DNA of 35,241 nt from Lacrimispora sp. (GCA_029256305.1 JAQSYE010000008.1:1-35241), one strand, 5' to 3'. Shown: positions 7,956 to 16,573, numbered from the stretch's first letter. Notes: generated by a model from the sequence alone, not told the origin. Numbers and translations: made by a program.

Positions 7956-9830
7956 TTACCTTTCTGCCGATTGATTTTCTGCACGTAGCACGTAAGGCAG
8001 CCGAATGGTCATGGTGGTAAACTCCCCCAGCCGGCTGGTAATTGTAATTCCATATTCTGGTCCGAAATCATATTGAATCCGTTTGTTTACATTGCTGATT
8101 CCCACGTGACGGAAAAATTCTGTTTTGTTGTGAGAATCTGTATCTTCCCCTAGAACCTTATGAATCATTTCTTCCGACATTCCGATTCCGTTGTCAGTCA
8201 CACGGATCATCAGACATTTTTCTCCAGCCACATCCGTTTCCTCGGCTGATACAATAATTTTACCTGCCGCTCCTTTGGGCTCGATTCCATGAAACAGTGC
8301 GTTTTCAATAATGGGCTGAAGAGAAAACCGATGAATCTGACAATTGTAAAGCTCATCGGATTCAATCTGATATTCGATGGTTACACTACCGCCGTAACGA
8401 TACTGTTGTATCAGAAAATAGTCCTTTATAAGCTCCAACTCTTCTCTTAATGGAATCAGGGAAGCGGTCCCTTTCGATACATTCTTTAAAAGCCGGGCCA
8501 GCGCAGTTGTCATATCTGCAATCCCTCCGGCATTTTGAATGGTCGCCATCCACTTGATGGAATTTAATGTGTTGTAGAGAAAATGGGGATTGATCTGGCT
8601 TTGAAGAATCTGATATTCCAGATCTTTCTTCTGCTTTTCATCTGAAACCCGCTTTTCCATGAGCATAAGAATATTGCCGGACATCGTGTTAATGCCTCTT
8701 CCGATCTGACCCAGCTCATGATTCCATTCAATGGCATTGTCTCTCGAAAAATCACCAGTTGAAATACTGTCTATTTTATTACTTAACTTGTGAATTGGCT
8801 CCATAATAAAACGATTTAGAAAAAATGCAAGCAGGATGCCCATAGAGACGATAAAAAAGCAGATTCCTATAATGAGCAGTGTGTATAAATTTTTCTGCTG
8901 TTTAAACTGTTGTTCTGATAAAATCTGTGATATACTCCAGCCATTCACTCCATCTATGGGCCGTTCCACAAGAATTCGTTTGTCCCCGTTGTTCATCGTT
9001 ACCGGTTGAACCAGAGTACCTGCAGATAAGGAGTCCTTTCTGATAGAGTTTTTTGGAATCTCATAGGGCTTTTCGATTTCAACCAATGTATTTGATTGAA
9101 AACGAAAGGTTTTATCTCCCATATTTATAAAAAGAAGACTGTCCTCAGGAAGGGGATAAGATGCAAGATAATCAGTAAATAGTCTGGTTGAAATTTCCAC
9201 ATAAGTCCATCCAATGATTTCGGAATTAAATTTGTCGTAAACGGGACGAATAATCGGAATAAACTCTCCCTGGCTGACAGAAGATAATGGGTCATGAATC
9301 AACCCCATCCATAAAAAATCGTCGGCCTCAAATAAAGGCTGAAAAAAATCGCTTTTTCTTATGAGCTTGGCAGCATAAGGAGAGGAGGTGCTGACGGAAG
9401 ATGTCATGTGGAGAAAGTTATTTTCATTGGTTGTAGAAACAATAACACGAATGTATTTGTAGGACCTGGTCTTATAATATTCCTCTTTCAGACGATTATG
9501 GGTAGAAAGAGCCATTGGCCTTAAATTATTGGAATCATTTGATGCGGTGGGCAGTTTGTTTAAATCTTTAAACGCTTCCAGATAGTCCTGTATGATTCCG
9601 TTAGAACAGCACCATTTACTGAAATAAATAATATCTTTCATGTCTGTTGCTATATTGTTGCTCACAACCTGAAGACTGAATTCTGCGGACTGGACCTGGT
9701 TTTTTCTGAGAAATAACTGGAAGACTGAGAAACAGACCGTGGTTGTAAGGACTGTAATCAGCAGCGTAACGGCTGCCGTCAGCATCATGATTTTTCCTCG
9801 TATTGTTTTTGGAATCAGTGTTTTCCACAT
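7956..9830 (-). CDS. YesM-type sensor histidine kinase
   Basis: About 624 residues. An N-terminal membrane helix (IRGKIMMLTAAVTLLITVLT onward) precedes an extracellular sensor region of about 270 residues (Cache-like). A second membrane helix follows (LYTLLIIGICFFIVSMGILL), then a HAMP linker (MEPIHKLSNKIDSISTGDF). Next come the His_kinase dimerisation motif QINPHFLYNTLNS, with phospho-acceptor His416 in this numbering, and a HATPase domain (ENALFHGIEPKG, then VTDNGIGMS). A TTG at 9842 lies only one base after the AGAAAGGA site, too close. I prefer the ATG at 9830, 13 bases from it. It should sense an extracellular sugar, perhaps through the lipoprotein encoded divergently. First gene of the kinase-regulator-lyase operon. 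Confidence 0.92.
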   Translation of the reverse strand: MWKTLIPKTIRGKIMMLTAAVTLLITVLTTTVCFSVFQLFLRKNQVQSAEFSLQVVSNNIATDMKDIIYFSKWCCSNGIIQDYLEAFKDLNKLPTASNDSNNLRPMALSTHNRLKEEYYKTRSYKYIRVIVSTTNENNFLHMTSSVSTSSPYAAKLIRKSDFFQPLFEADDFLWMGLIHDPLSSVSQGEFIPIIRPVYDKFNSEIIGWTYVEISTRLFTDYLASYPLPEDSLLFINMGDKTFRFQSNTLVEIEKPYEIPKNSIRKDSLSAGTLVQPVTMNNGDKRILVERPIDGVNGWSISQILSEQQFKQQKNLYTLLIIGICFFIVSMGILLAFFLNRFIMEPIHKLSNKIDSISTGDFSRDNAIEWNHELGQIGRGINTMSGNILMLMEKRVSDEKQKKDLEYQILQSQINPHFLYNTLNSIKWMATIQNAGGIADMTTALARLLKNVSKGTASLIPLREELELIKDYFLIQQYRYGGSVTIEYQIESDELYNCQIHRFSLQPIIENALFHGIEPKGAAGKIIVSAEETDVAGEKCLMIRVTDNGIGMSEEMIHKVLGEDTDSHNKTEFFRHVGISNVNKRIQYDFGPEYGITITSRLGEFTTMTIRLPYVLRAENQSAER

Positions 9831-9889
9831 GATAAATGACAAGTCCTTTCTTTAATAAAGTGCGTTGATACGTAACATTACCATTTTTT

Positions 9890-9918
9890 AAGTTAGCCTA
9901 TTTCCTGTAAAATGTCAA
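9890..9918 (-). promoter_or_regulatory. Candidate promoter of the kinase-regulator-lyase operon
   Basis: On the minus strand a perfect TTGACA (9918-9913) is followed by a 17-base spacer and TAACTT (9895-9890), a weak -10. It lies about 60 bases upstream of the kinase start codon. Confidence 0.4.
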
Positions 9919-10027
9919 TGAAAAGAGCCCTGTTATTTTTATAAATGCAGGTCAATATGTATACAAAAGATAAATTTTACTGTTTATCTTAAAATAATAC
10001 ATGTTTTAGCAATGCAAAATTAATTTA

Positions 10028-10045
10028 TGAATAAATAGTGAATAA
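10028..10045 (+). promoter_or_regulatory. Direct repeat, candidate YesN binding site
   Basis: TGAATAA occurs at 10028-10034 and again at 10039-10045, 11 bases apart, which places both copies on one face of the helix. The repeats end 19 bases before the weak -35 position of the lipoprotein promoter. AraC-type activators usually bind such tandem sites next to weak promoters. In AT-rich DNA a 7-base repeat can arise by chance. Confidence 0.3.
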
Positions 10046-10064
10046 TTTCTTAGATAATTTCCAT

Positions 10065-10093
10065 TCTTTATAAGTAGGATAGAGCGCTATAAT
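10065..10093 (+). promoter_or_regulatory. Candidate activator-dependent promoter of the glycan operon
   Basis: A perfect TATAAT (10088-10093) lies 60 bases upstream of the lipoprotein start. The bases at the -35 position (TCTTTA, 10065-10070, 17-base spacer) match the consensus poorly, as expected for a promoter that needs an activator. Confidence 0.5.
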
Positions 10094-10153
10094 AGACACA
10101 TAGTAAATCACAAGGGGTTTACTGAGAACAATTTCAAATCAGGAGGGAATACA

Positions 10154-11503
10154 ATGAAAAAAAGAGCACTTAGCCTTGCGATTGCCTGTACCATGGCAGT
10201 TACTGCACTTGCAGGCTGCAGCGGCGGTTCCAAAGAAACCACAGCTGCAACAACGGAAGGAACCAAAGCAGAGACAAAGGCAGCAGAGACGACTGCATCA
10301 GCAGGCGGACAGACAACGCTGAAATGGTCAGTCTGGGATATCAGTTCTACGACTTATTATCAGCCGCTGATCGACGCATTTGAGAAGGCACACCCGGATG
10401 TTAAAATCGAGATGGTGGATCTTGGTTCTACCGATTATCAGACGGTTCTGGCAACTGAATTAACAGGAAGCGGTTCCGATTTTGATGTGGTAACAGTAAA
10501 GGATGTTCCAGGATATATGACTTTGGTAAACAAAGGAGTATTAGAACCCTTAGACAGTTACATCGATTCTTCCAAAGTGGATTTAGCCCAGTATAAAGGC
10601 CTTACCGATCAGATTAAGGTTGAAAATAAATTATATGAGCTTCCATTCCGTAACGATTTCTGGGTAATGTTCTATAATAAGGATATCTTTGATAAGGCAG
10701 GCGTTGCTTACCCAACCAACGATATGACATTTGAGCAGTATGATAAGCTGGCAAGAAGCTTAACCGTAGACACACCAGGACAGGAAGTATACGGAGCACA
10801 CTATCATACATGGAGATCTGCAGTACAGCTGTTTGGTGTACTTGACGGAAAAAATACCATTGTTGACGGAAAATATGATTTCTTAAAGCCTTACTATGAT
10901 ATGGTATTAAAAGAGCAGGAAGACGGCGTATGCCAGGATTATGCTACTTTAAAAACCAGCGGACTTCATTACTCAGGCGCATTTGCCCAGGGTAACATTG
11001 CTATGATGAACATGGGTACCTGGTTTATCTCCACCTTAATGGATAAGATCCGTACTGGCGAATATACAGACTGCAAGAACTGGGGAATCGTGAAATATCC
11101 TCACGCAGAAGGCGTAGAGCCAGGATCTACACTTGCTACCATCACTTCTCTTGCAATTCCTGCCAATGCACCACATAAGGATCTTGCATGGGAATTCATC
11201 AACTTTGCAAGCGGAAAAGACGGAGCAGAGATTCTTGCTTCTACCGGAACCATTCCAGCTGTTATGAACAGCACAGTAGCTGATCTTGTATCCAGTGCAG
11301 ACGGATTCCCTAAGGCTGACGGAACCAGTGTTGAGGCTCTTAACACTGCAAAGCTTTACTTAGAGATGCCTGTTAATGCAAAGAGTTCTGAAATCGAAAC
11401 TGTATTAAATGAAGCACATGATGCAATTATGACAGGAAGTATGACTGCAGATGACGGCATTGCACAGATGAATGAAAAGATTAGCGCAATTCTTGGTAAA
11501 TAA
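10154..11503 (+). CDS. Sugar ABC transporter substrate-binding lipoprotein (module 1)
   Basis: A 449-residue extracellular binding protein. It has a lysine/arginine start, a hydrophobic signal and lipobox LAGC with Cys22 as the lipidated residue. A Thr/Ala/Lys-rich linker to about residue 50 follows, then a family 1 extracellular solute-binding fold (TLKWSVWDISS, SDFDVVTVKD, LPFRNDFWVMFYNKDIFDKAG). It should capture the oligosaccharide and hand it to the two permeases that follow. The first gene of the plus-strand operon has a strong AGGAGGG site. A hairpin follows the stop codon, which would favour high expression of this gene relative to the permeases. The ligand is inferred from the downstream uronidases. 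Confidence 0.93.
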   Translation: MKKRALSLAIACTMAVTALAGCSGGSKETTAATTEGTKAETKAAETTASAGGQTTLKWSVWDISSTTYYQPLIDAFEKAHPDVKIEMVDLGSTDYQTVLATELTGSGSDFDVVTVKDVPGYMTLVNKGVLEPLDSYIDSSKVDLAQYKGLTDQIKVENKLYELPFRNDFWVMFYNKDIFDKAGVAYPTNDMTFEQYDKLARSLTVDTPGQEVYGAHYHTWRSAVQLFGVLDGKNTIVDGKYDFLKPYYDMVLKEQEDGVCQDYATLKTSGLHYSGAFAQGNIAMMNMGTWFISTLMDKIRTGEYTDCKNWGIVKYPHAEGVEPGSTLATITSLAIPANAPHKDLAWEFINFASGKDGAEILASTGTIPAVMNSTVADLVSSADGFPKADGTSVEALNTAKLYLEMPVNAKSSEIETVLNEAHDAIMTGSMTADDGIAQMNEKISAILGK

Positions 11504-11523
11504 AGCAGCGTGGTAATAAAAAC

Positions 11524-11550
11524 AGGCGGGCAGCATATTACAGCCCGCCT
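11524..11550 (+). terminator. Hairpin between binding protein and permease genes
   Basis: AGGCGGGC (11524-11531) and GCCCGCCT (11543-11550) form a perfect 8-bp GC-rich stem with an 11-base loop, followed by TATTTAAAAA. The T-run is short, so it likely acts as a partial terminator or mRNA stabiliser. Confidence 0.65.
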
Positions 11551-11634
11551 TATTTAAAAACTTCTGATTAGATTTTGACGGATAATAACTGGAAAAGGAG
11601 GATAAGCCGTTTTATTTGGCTTTTAAGACAGAAT

Positions 11635-12702
11635 ATGGCTAAGACAATAACAGAAGCGCAAAAACAGGAAAAAATCGCGGCTTTACATGAGAAACGCGAT
11701 GCACTCAGTCTTTTGTTAAGAGACGCAAAACGTACCCATGAGCGCGACAGTCTGATTGCGAAAATCGAAACAATAGATGAGAAAATTAAGAAGGTGAGGA
11801 CGGGGGAGATTCTTACCAGGCAGGAAAAAAGAAATTTAGTTGCCTATTCTTTTATCGCTCCCAATTTTATCGGGTTTGCCATTTTTACTCTGGGCCCCAT
11901 TATCTTTGCGTTTGTGTTGGCATTTATGCGCTGGGATGGAAACAGCCCCATGAAGTTTGTAGGACTTAAAAATTTTATTGACATGATTGGCAATGCAAGA
12001 TTTCATTCTTCTTTTGTAAATACCATCGTGTACTGTATCGCCACCGTACCTTTAACTCTGGCCAGTGCACTGGGATTGGCAGTGGTTTTAAACCAGAAAA
12101 TAAAGGGAAGAAATTTCTTCCGTACGGTGGGATTCTTTCCCTATGTAGCCTCTTTGGTTGCAGTGGCAGCTGTATGGAACATGCTCTTTAGTCCCCAGAA
12201 GAGCGGTCCGGTCAATATGATTTTATACAATCTGGGCGTTCATGCGAAAAGTCTGCCCAAATGGTCAGCAGATCCCCACTGGGTCATGTTCACCATCGTG
12301 CTCTTTAGTGTATGGAAGAATATGGGTTACTACATGGTAATTTATCTTGCAGGACTTCAGGGAATAAACGCAGAGCTCTATGAAGCGGCCGGACTTGACG
12401 GCTGTAATTCCTGGCAGCGGTTCCGTTATATCACCTGGCCCCAGCTTCAGCCTACCACATTCTTTGTTACAATTATTCTGACCATTAACTGCTTTAAGGT
12501 TTACGATATTGTATATATGCTTGCAGGCGGTTCTAACGGCATCGTCAGCTCGCAGGCAATGGTTTTAGTTTACCATATTTATGAGGAAGCATTCCGTAAC
12601 TGGAATTTAGGCTATTCCAGTGCAGTCGCAATGGTGCTGTTTTTAATGGTTCTTGCCATCACCCTGGTTCAGTTCCGCGGTGAGAAAAAATATGCAAACT
12701 AG
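11635..12702 (+). CDS. Sugar ABC transporter permease, MalF/UgpA type (module 1)
   Basis: An inner-membrane permease of about 355 residues with six predicted helices. The EAA loop EAAGLDGCNSWQRFRYITWP contacts the ATPase. It carries an unusual N-terminal cytoplasmic extension of about 65 charged, heptad-like residues before the first helix (YSFIAPNFIGFAIFTLGPI), probably a coiled coil. The start is uncertain. The frame is open from a TTG at 11575 without a ribosome binding site; an AGGAGG sits at 11596-11601, 33 bases before the ATG at 11635 that I chose. It works with the next permease and an ATPase not encoded in this operon, probably a shared MsmX-type protein. Confidence 0.88.
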   Translation: MAKTITEAQKQEKIAALHEKRDALSLLLRDAKRTHERDSLIAKIETIDEKIKKVRTGEILTRQEKRNLVAYSFIAPNFIGFAIFTLGPIIFAFVLAFMRWDGNSPMKFVGLKNFIDMIGNARFHSSFVNTIVYCIATVPLTLASALGLAVVLNQKIKGRNFFRTVGFFPYVASLVAVAAVWNMLFSPQKSGPVNMILYNLGVHAKSLPKWSADPHWVMFTIVLFSVWKNMGYYMVIYLAGLQGINAELYEAAGLDGCNSWQRFRYITWPQLQPTTFFVTIILTINCFKVYDIVYMLAGGSNGIVSSQAMVLVYHIYEEAFRNWNLGYSSAVAMVLFLMVLAITLVQFRGEKKYAN

Positions 12703-12719
12703 AAGAAGGAGGATATAAC

Positions 12720-13556
12720 ATGAAAGTTAAAAGCACAAATAATAAAATCAGCAGATCCCTCCTGTATGTGGTTTTGCTCATTCTTACAGCGGCTATGCTG
12801 GTTCCATTTGCATGGATGCTTTCGGCATCATTAAAGCTTGATAAAGACGTATTTATCTTTCCAATCCGGTGGATCCCACAAAATCCCCGGTGGATGAACT
12901 ATATTGATATCTGGACGAAAATCCCTCTTATGACTTTTGTGGGAAACACGGTTAAGATTACACTAATCGTAACATTTCTCCAGATTTTAACCAGCAGCTT
13001 TGCTGCCTATGCGTTTGCAAAGTTAAAATTTAAATACAAAGACACCCTGTTTATGGCTTATATTGCCACCATCGCTGTTCCATGGCAGGTTTACATGGTT
13101 CCTCAGTTCATGATGATGAGAAATTTTGGGCTCAATGATTCCCATCTGGCAATTATTTTCCTTCAGGCGTTTTCCGCTTTTGGAGTATTCATGATGAGAC
13201 AGTTCTATCAGGGAATTCCGGATGAATTGTGTGAAGCAGCAAGAATTGACGGTATGTCAGAGTATCAGATTTATTCAAAAATCATGCTCCCATTGTCAAA
13301 ACCGGCGCTGTCAACGCTTACGATCTTTACTTTTGTAAATACTTGGAATGACTTTTTAGGACCTTTGATTTATTTAAAAACAGAATCCAAGAAGACACTT
13401 CAGTTAGGATTAAAAATGTTTATCAGCCAGTACAGTTCGGAATACGGACTGATTATGGCCGCATCGGTGCTTTCCCTAATTCCCGTATTAATTGTATTTT
13501 TATCTTTGCAGAAATATTTCGTAGAAGGTATTGCAGCTACTGGCGTGAAAGGATAA
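12720..13556 (+). CDS. Sugar ABC transporter permease, MalG/UgpE type (module 1)
   Basis: A 278-residue partner permease with six predicted helices. It has the EAA loop EAARIDGMSEYQIYSKIMLP and the family's C-terminal end (FVEGIAATGVKG). The start has a strong AGAAGGAGG site. The gene begins 17 bases after the previous permease and is followed 3 bases later by the GH2 gene, so all are on one transcript. With the MalF-type partner it forms the membrane channel for the lipoprotein-bound oligosaccharide. Confidence 0.93.
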   Translation: MKVKSTNNKISRSLLYVVLLILTAAMLVPFAWMLSASLKLDKDVFIFPIRWIPQNPRWMNYIDIWTKIPLMTFVGNTVKITLIVTFLQILTSSFAAYAFAKLKFKYKDTLFMAYIATIAVPWQVYMVPQFMMMRNFGLNDSHLAIIFLQAFSAFGVFMMRQFYQGIPDELCEAARIDGMSEYQIYSKIMLPLSKPALSTLTIFTFVNTWNDFLGPLIYLKTESKKTLQLGLKMFISQYSSEYGLIMAASVLSLIPVLIVFLSLQKYFVEGIAATGVKG

Positions 13557-13559
13557 ATA

Positions 13560-15389
13560 ATGGAAATAATAAAAAATTTCGTAGACAATATCCATAACGA
13601 TGATTATAAAAGAAACTATGGATTCCCTATTTTACAAGGGGAATCCATGGTATTTCCCGGAGGAAGAAGAACGCAGTCCCTAAACGGCGAATGGAACTTT
13701 TCTGTAGATCAGTACGATAACTGTCTGAGAGCCAAATGGTTTTTGGAACAGGAAACAAATGACGAAGGGCGCAGCGTTCCTCTTGATTATGCCTTTGATG
13801 AGTGGGATAATATCAAGGTGCCGGGAGTATGGAATCTTGCTAAACCGGAATATTTTTATTACGAGGGACCAGCGGTATACAGCCGCCGGTTTTCTTTGGA
13901 AAAAGAGAACAAAGGGCGAGTGTTCTTACAGTTTGGTGCAGTTTCCTATGAGGCAAGAATATTTTTAAATGGGGCTTTTCTGGGGATTCACAAAGGAGGT
14001 TCGACTCCGTTTTCCGTAGAGATAACGCATCATTTAAAGGCTGAAAACCGACTGATTGTGGTGGCGGATAATACGAGAAGAAAAGAGCAGATTCCCAGTG
14101 AGAATACCGACTGGTTCTTATATGGCGGAATCTACCGGGATGTTTCTCTTCTTTTTGTGCCCGATGTTTATATAAAAAGTATGAGGGCGAGTCTCATTGA
14201 CAGGGAAACTGGAGCGATTGAGGTAACAGCTCTTATAGATGGGGATATAAATCGGACAGACAGCGAAGTTACTTTTTCCATTCCGGAACTTAACATAGAG
14301 GATAATTTTCCTGTAAGCGCAGACGGAACCTGTACTAAGATTGTAAATGCAGATAAATTATCTCTTTGGAGTCCTGAGAATCCAAAACGCTACCAAGTGT
14401 ATCTGACGTTGAGAGAAAAGAATGAAATTAAGGATAAGGTGTCAGATGTCATTGGTTTTCGAACCATAGAAACGAAGGATAGAAAGATCCTGTTAAACGG
14501 CAGACAGGTCTTCTTACGAGGAGCCTGTCTCCATGAAGAAACCGAAGATCATGGAAAGGCAGTAACAAGGGAGGATATCAGGGAAGCATTTCAAAGAGCG
14601 AAAAAGATGAACTGCAATTTTCTGCGTCTTGCCCATTATCCCCATACGCAGTGGGTATCTGAGATTGCGGATGAGGAAGGAATTTTACTTTGGGAGGAGA
14701 TTCCGGTGTACTGGTGGATTGATTTTTCCAACCCACAGGCCTTAAACGATGCCAGGAACCAGCTTTCGGAATTAATCTCCCGGGACTTCAACCGGGCAAG
14801 TGTTATTATCTGGTCGGTAGGGAATGAAAACCCGGATACAGATGCCAGATATCACTTTATGAAGGACCTGGCACAGACAGCTAAAAAGGAGGATCCTTAC
14901 CGTTTGATTTCAGCAGCATGTCTGGTAGATTCCGTAAATTTAAGAATTGCTGACCGGCTGGAGCGTCATCTGGATGTCATTGGATTTAATGAATATTACG
15001 GCTGGTATGATCCCGATTATGAGAAGTTGACAGAAATTCTTAATGGTTCCAGACCGGAAAAACCAGTTATTATCAGTGAATTTGGAGCGGATGGCTATAA
15101 GACCGATCAGAAACTAAGGAAAAGTGTCCGTGGCTCTGAAGAAGAGCAGGAAGAAATATATAAAAGACAGGTGGAGCTGTTTGGAAAAACAGAATACATT
15201 CAGGGCACTGCACCCTGGATTCTTTATGATTATCGGACTCCCAAGCGGCTTGGCGCATATCAGAAAGGCTACAACATCAAGGGGCTGGTGACTGCGGACA
15301 GGAAGAGAGAGAAACCTGCGTTTGCAGTTATGAAAGATTTTTATGAGGAGGTAAGGATAAATGAAAGAAACGACAAAGGAACTGTTTGA
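13560..15389 (+). CDS. GH2 family beta-glucuronidase-like enzyme
   Basis: A 609-residue glycoside hydrolase family 2 protein of the size of bacterial beta-glucuronidases. It has a jelly-roll domain (about 30-200, ending GGIYRDVSLLF), an Ig-like domain (about 205-300) and a TIM barrel (about 310-600). The acid/base is Glu423 in WSVGNENP and the nucleophile Glu507 in ISEFGADG, aligning with E. coli Glu413 and Glu504. Near the end, YNIKGLVTADRK contains Asn572 and Lys574, which align with the Asn-x-Lys pair that binds the C6 carboxylate in beta-glucuronidases. GH2 beta-galactosidases lack this pair. No signal peptide is present, so it should act in the cytoplasm on saturated glucuronides. A perfect 10-bp inverted repeat lies inside the gene near its start. 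Overlaps the next gene by 29 bases. Confidence 0.85.
   Translation: MEIIKNFVDNIHNDDYKRNYGFPILQGESMVFPGGRRTQSLNGEWNFSVDQYDNCLRAKWFLEQETNDEGRSVPLDYAFDEWDNIKVPGVWNLAKPEYFYYEGPAVYSRRFSLEKENKGRVFLQFGAVSYEARIFLNGAFLGIHKGGSTPFSVEITHHLKAENRLIVVADNTRRKEQIPSENTDWFLYGGIYRDVSLLFVPDVYIKSMRASLIDRETGAIEVTALIDGDINRTDSEVTFSIPELNIEDNFPVSADGTCTKIVNADKLSLWSPENPKRYQVYLTLREKNEIKDKVSDVIGFRTIETKDRKILLNGRQVFLRGACLHEETEDHGKAVTREDIREAFQRAKKMNCNFLRLAHYPHTQWVSEIADEEGILLWEEIPVYWWIDFSNPQALNDARNQLSELISRDFNRASVIIWSVGNENPDTDARYHFMKDLAQTAKKEDPYRLISAACLVDSVNLRIADRLERHLDVIGFNEYYGWYDPDYEKLTEILNGSRPEKPVIISEFGADGYKTDQKLRKSVRGSEEEQEEIYKRQVELFGKTEYIQGTAPWILYDYRTPKRLGAYQKGYNIKGLVTADRKREKPAFAVMKDFYEEVRINERNDKGTV
13618..13648 (+). repeat. 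Perfect inverted repeat inside the GH2 gene
   Basis: ATGGATTCCC (13618-13627) and GGGAATCCAT (13639-13648) are exact reverse complements around an 11-base centre. In mRNA they form a 10-bp hairpin about 60 bases after the start codon. There is no T-run, so it is not a terminator. Confidence 0.75.
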
Positions 15390-16542
15390 GAGTAAAACGG
15401 AGCTGGCAGCAGACGAGTGCCGCAAAGCCCTGGATTTTGCAATTGGACAGCTGAAAGATAATTTAGAGGAGTTCACCCACTCTTTTAAAAAGGCATACAG
15501 TGAAGATGGTTTTTATAAACCAACGCCCAATGTAAACTGGACCACCGGTTTCTGGACCGGACAGCTGTGGCTGGCTTATGAGTGGAGCAGAGATGACGCA
15601 TTTGCTAAAGCGGGCAGCATTCAGGCAGAAAGCTTTTTAAAGCGAATTGAAGATAAGGTGGAAGTGGATCATCACGATATGGGATTTCTGTATTCCCCAT
15701 CCTGTGTGGCAGCCTATAAGCTTGTGGGAGATGAAACGGGAAAGAAGGCGGCAATCAAGGCAGCAGACCAGCTCATCAGCCGTTTTCAGCCGATCGGGGA
15801 GTTTATTCAGGCTTGGGGTCCCATGAACCAGCCGGAAAATTACCGCTTTATCATTGATTGTCTGTTAAACCTGCCTCTTCTTTACTGGGCTTCAGAGGAA
15901 ACAAATGATTCCCGGTACAGAGAGATTGCAGAAAAACATATTCACACAGCCATCGCCAATGTTATAAGAGAAGACGATTCCACCTGGCATACCTTCTTTA
16001 TGAATATGGAAACAGGTGAGCCTGATCACGGAGCGACCTGTCAGGGATACCGGGACGGATCTGCATGGGCAAGAGGTCAGGCCTGGGGCGTATACGGCTG
16101 TGCGTTAGCATACCGTTATACAAAAAGAAAAGAATATGTGGAAGATTTCAAGCATGTGACAGGATACTTCCTGGATCATCTTCCGGATGATTTAGTGCCT
16201 TACTGGGATTTGGAATTTACAGACGGATCAGGAGAGCCAAAAGATTCTTCTTCTGCCTCCATTGCGGCCTGCGGAATGCTTGAAATGGCCAAATATTTGC
16301 CGGAGCCGGAAGCGGCTTATTATCGTTCCATTGCTAAGAAGATTATGGAATCGGTAGTGGTTGGTTATGCAGTAAAAGATGGTACAAAATCCAACGGACT
16401 GGTGCTTCACAGTACGTATTCCAAGAAATCTCCATACAATACCTGTACTCCAGAAGGCGTGGATGAATGCAATATCTGGGGAGATTACTTCTATTTAGAA
16501 GCGCTTATCCGTCTGTCCGTAGACTGGAATCCATATTGGTAA
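15361..16542 (+). CDS. ugl: GH88 unsaturated glucuronyl hydrolase
   Basis: A 393-residue, all-helical (alpha/alpha)6 enzyme. It hydrates the vinyl ether of 4,5-unsaturated uronides produced by polysaccharide lyases and so releases the sugar at the non-reducing end. Both catalytic-region aspartates are present: Asp106 in DHHDMGFLYSPS and Asp166 in RFIIDCLLNLPLLYW, matching Asp88 and Asp149 of the Bacillus enzyme. Arg238 in WARGQAWG plus Ser351, Ser354 and Lys356 in HSTYSKK fit the R...SxxSxK pattern of streptococcal enzymes that prefer sulfated GAG disaccharides. No signal peptide. The ATG follows GAGGAGG by 9 bases and overlaps the GH2 gene. It is the logical partner of the lyase gene across the divergent promoter. 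Confidence 0.93.
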   Translation: MKETTKELFESKTELAADECRKALDFAIGQLKDNLEEFTHSFKKAYSEDGFYKPTPNVNWTTGFWTGQLWLAYEWSRDDAFAKAGSIQAESFLKRIEDKVEVDHHDMGFLYSPSCVAAYKLVGDETGKKAAIKAADQLISRFQPIGEFIQAWGPMNQPENYRFIIDCLLNLPLLYWASEETNDSRYREIAEKHIHTAIANVIREDDSTWHTFFMNMETGEPDHGATCQGYRDGSAWARGQAWGVYGCALAYRYTKRKEYVEDFKHVTGYFLDHLPDDLVPYWDLEFTDGSGEPKDSSSASIAACGMLEMAKYLPEPEAAYYRSIAKKIMESVVVGYAVKDGTKSNGLVLHSTYSKKSPYNTCTPEGVDECNIWGDYFYLEALIRLSVDWNPYW

Positions 16543-16573
16543 GCAATCAATCGATGAAAAGAGGCAAATGTTT

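Larger units (their letters stand above)
9831..10153. other. Divergent control region between the kinase operon and the transporter operon
   Basis: A non-coding AT-rich region of about 320 bases. It holds a minus-strand promoter candidate for the kinase (9890-9918) and a plus-strand TATAAT (10088-10093) with a poor -35. It also has a TGAATAA direct repeat at 11-base spacing (10028-10045), and the AGGAGGG ribosome binding site of the lipoprotein gene just before 10154. No ORF is evident. Confidence 0.6.
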
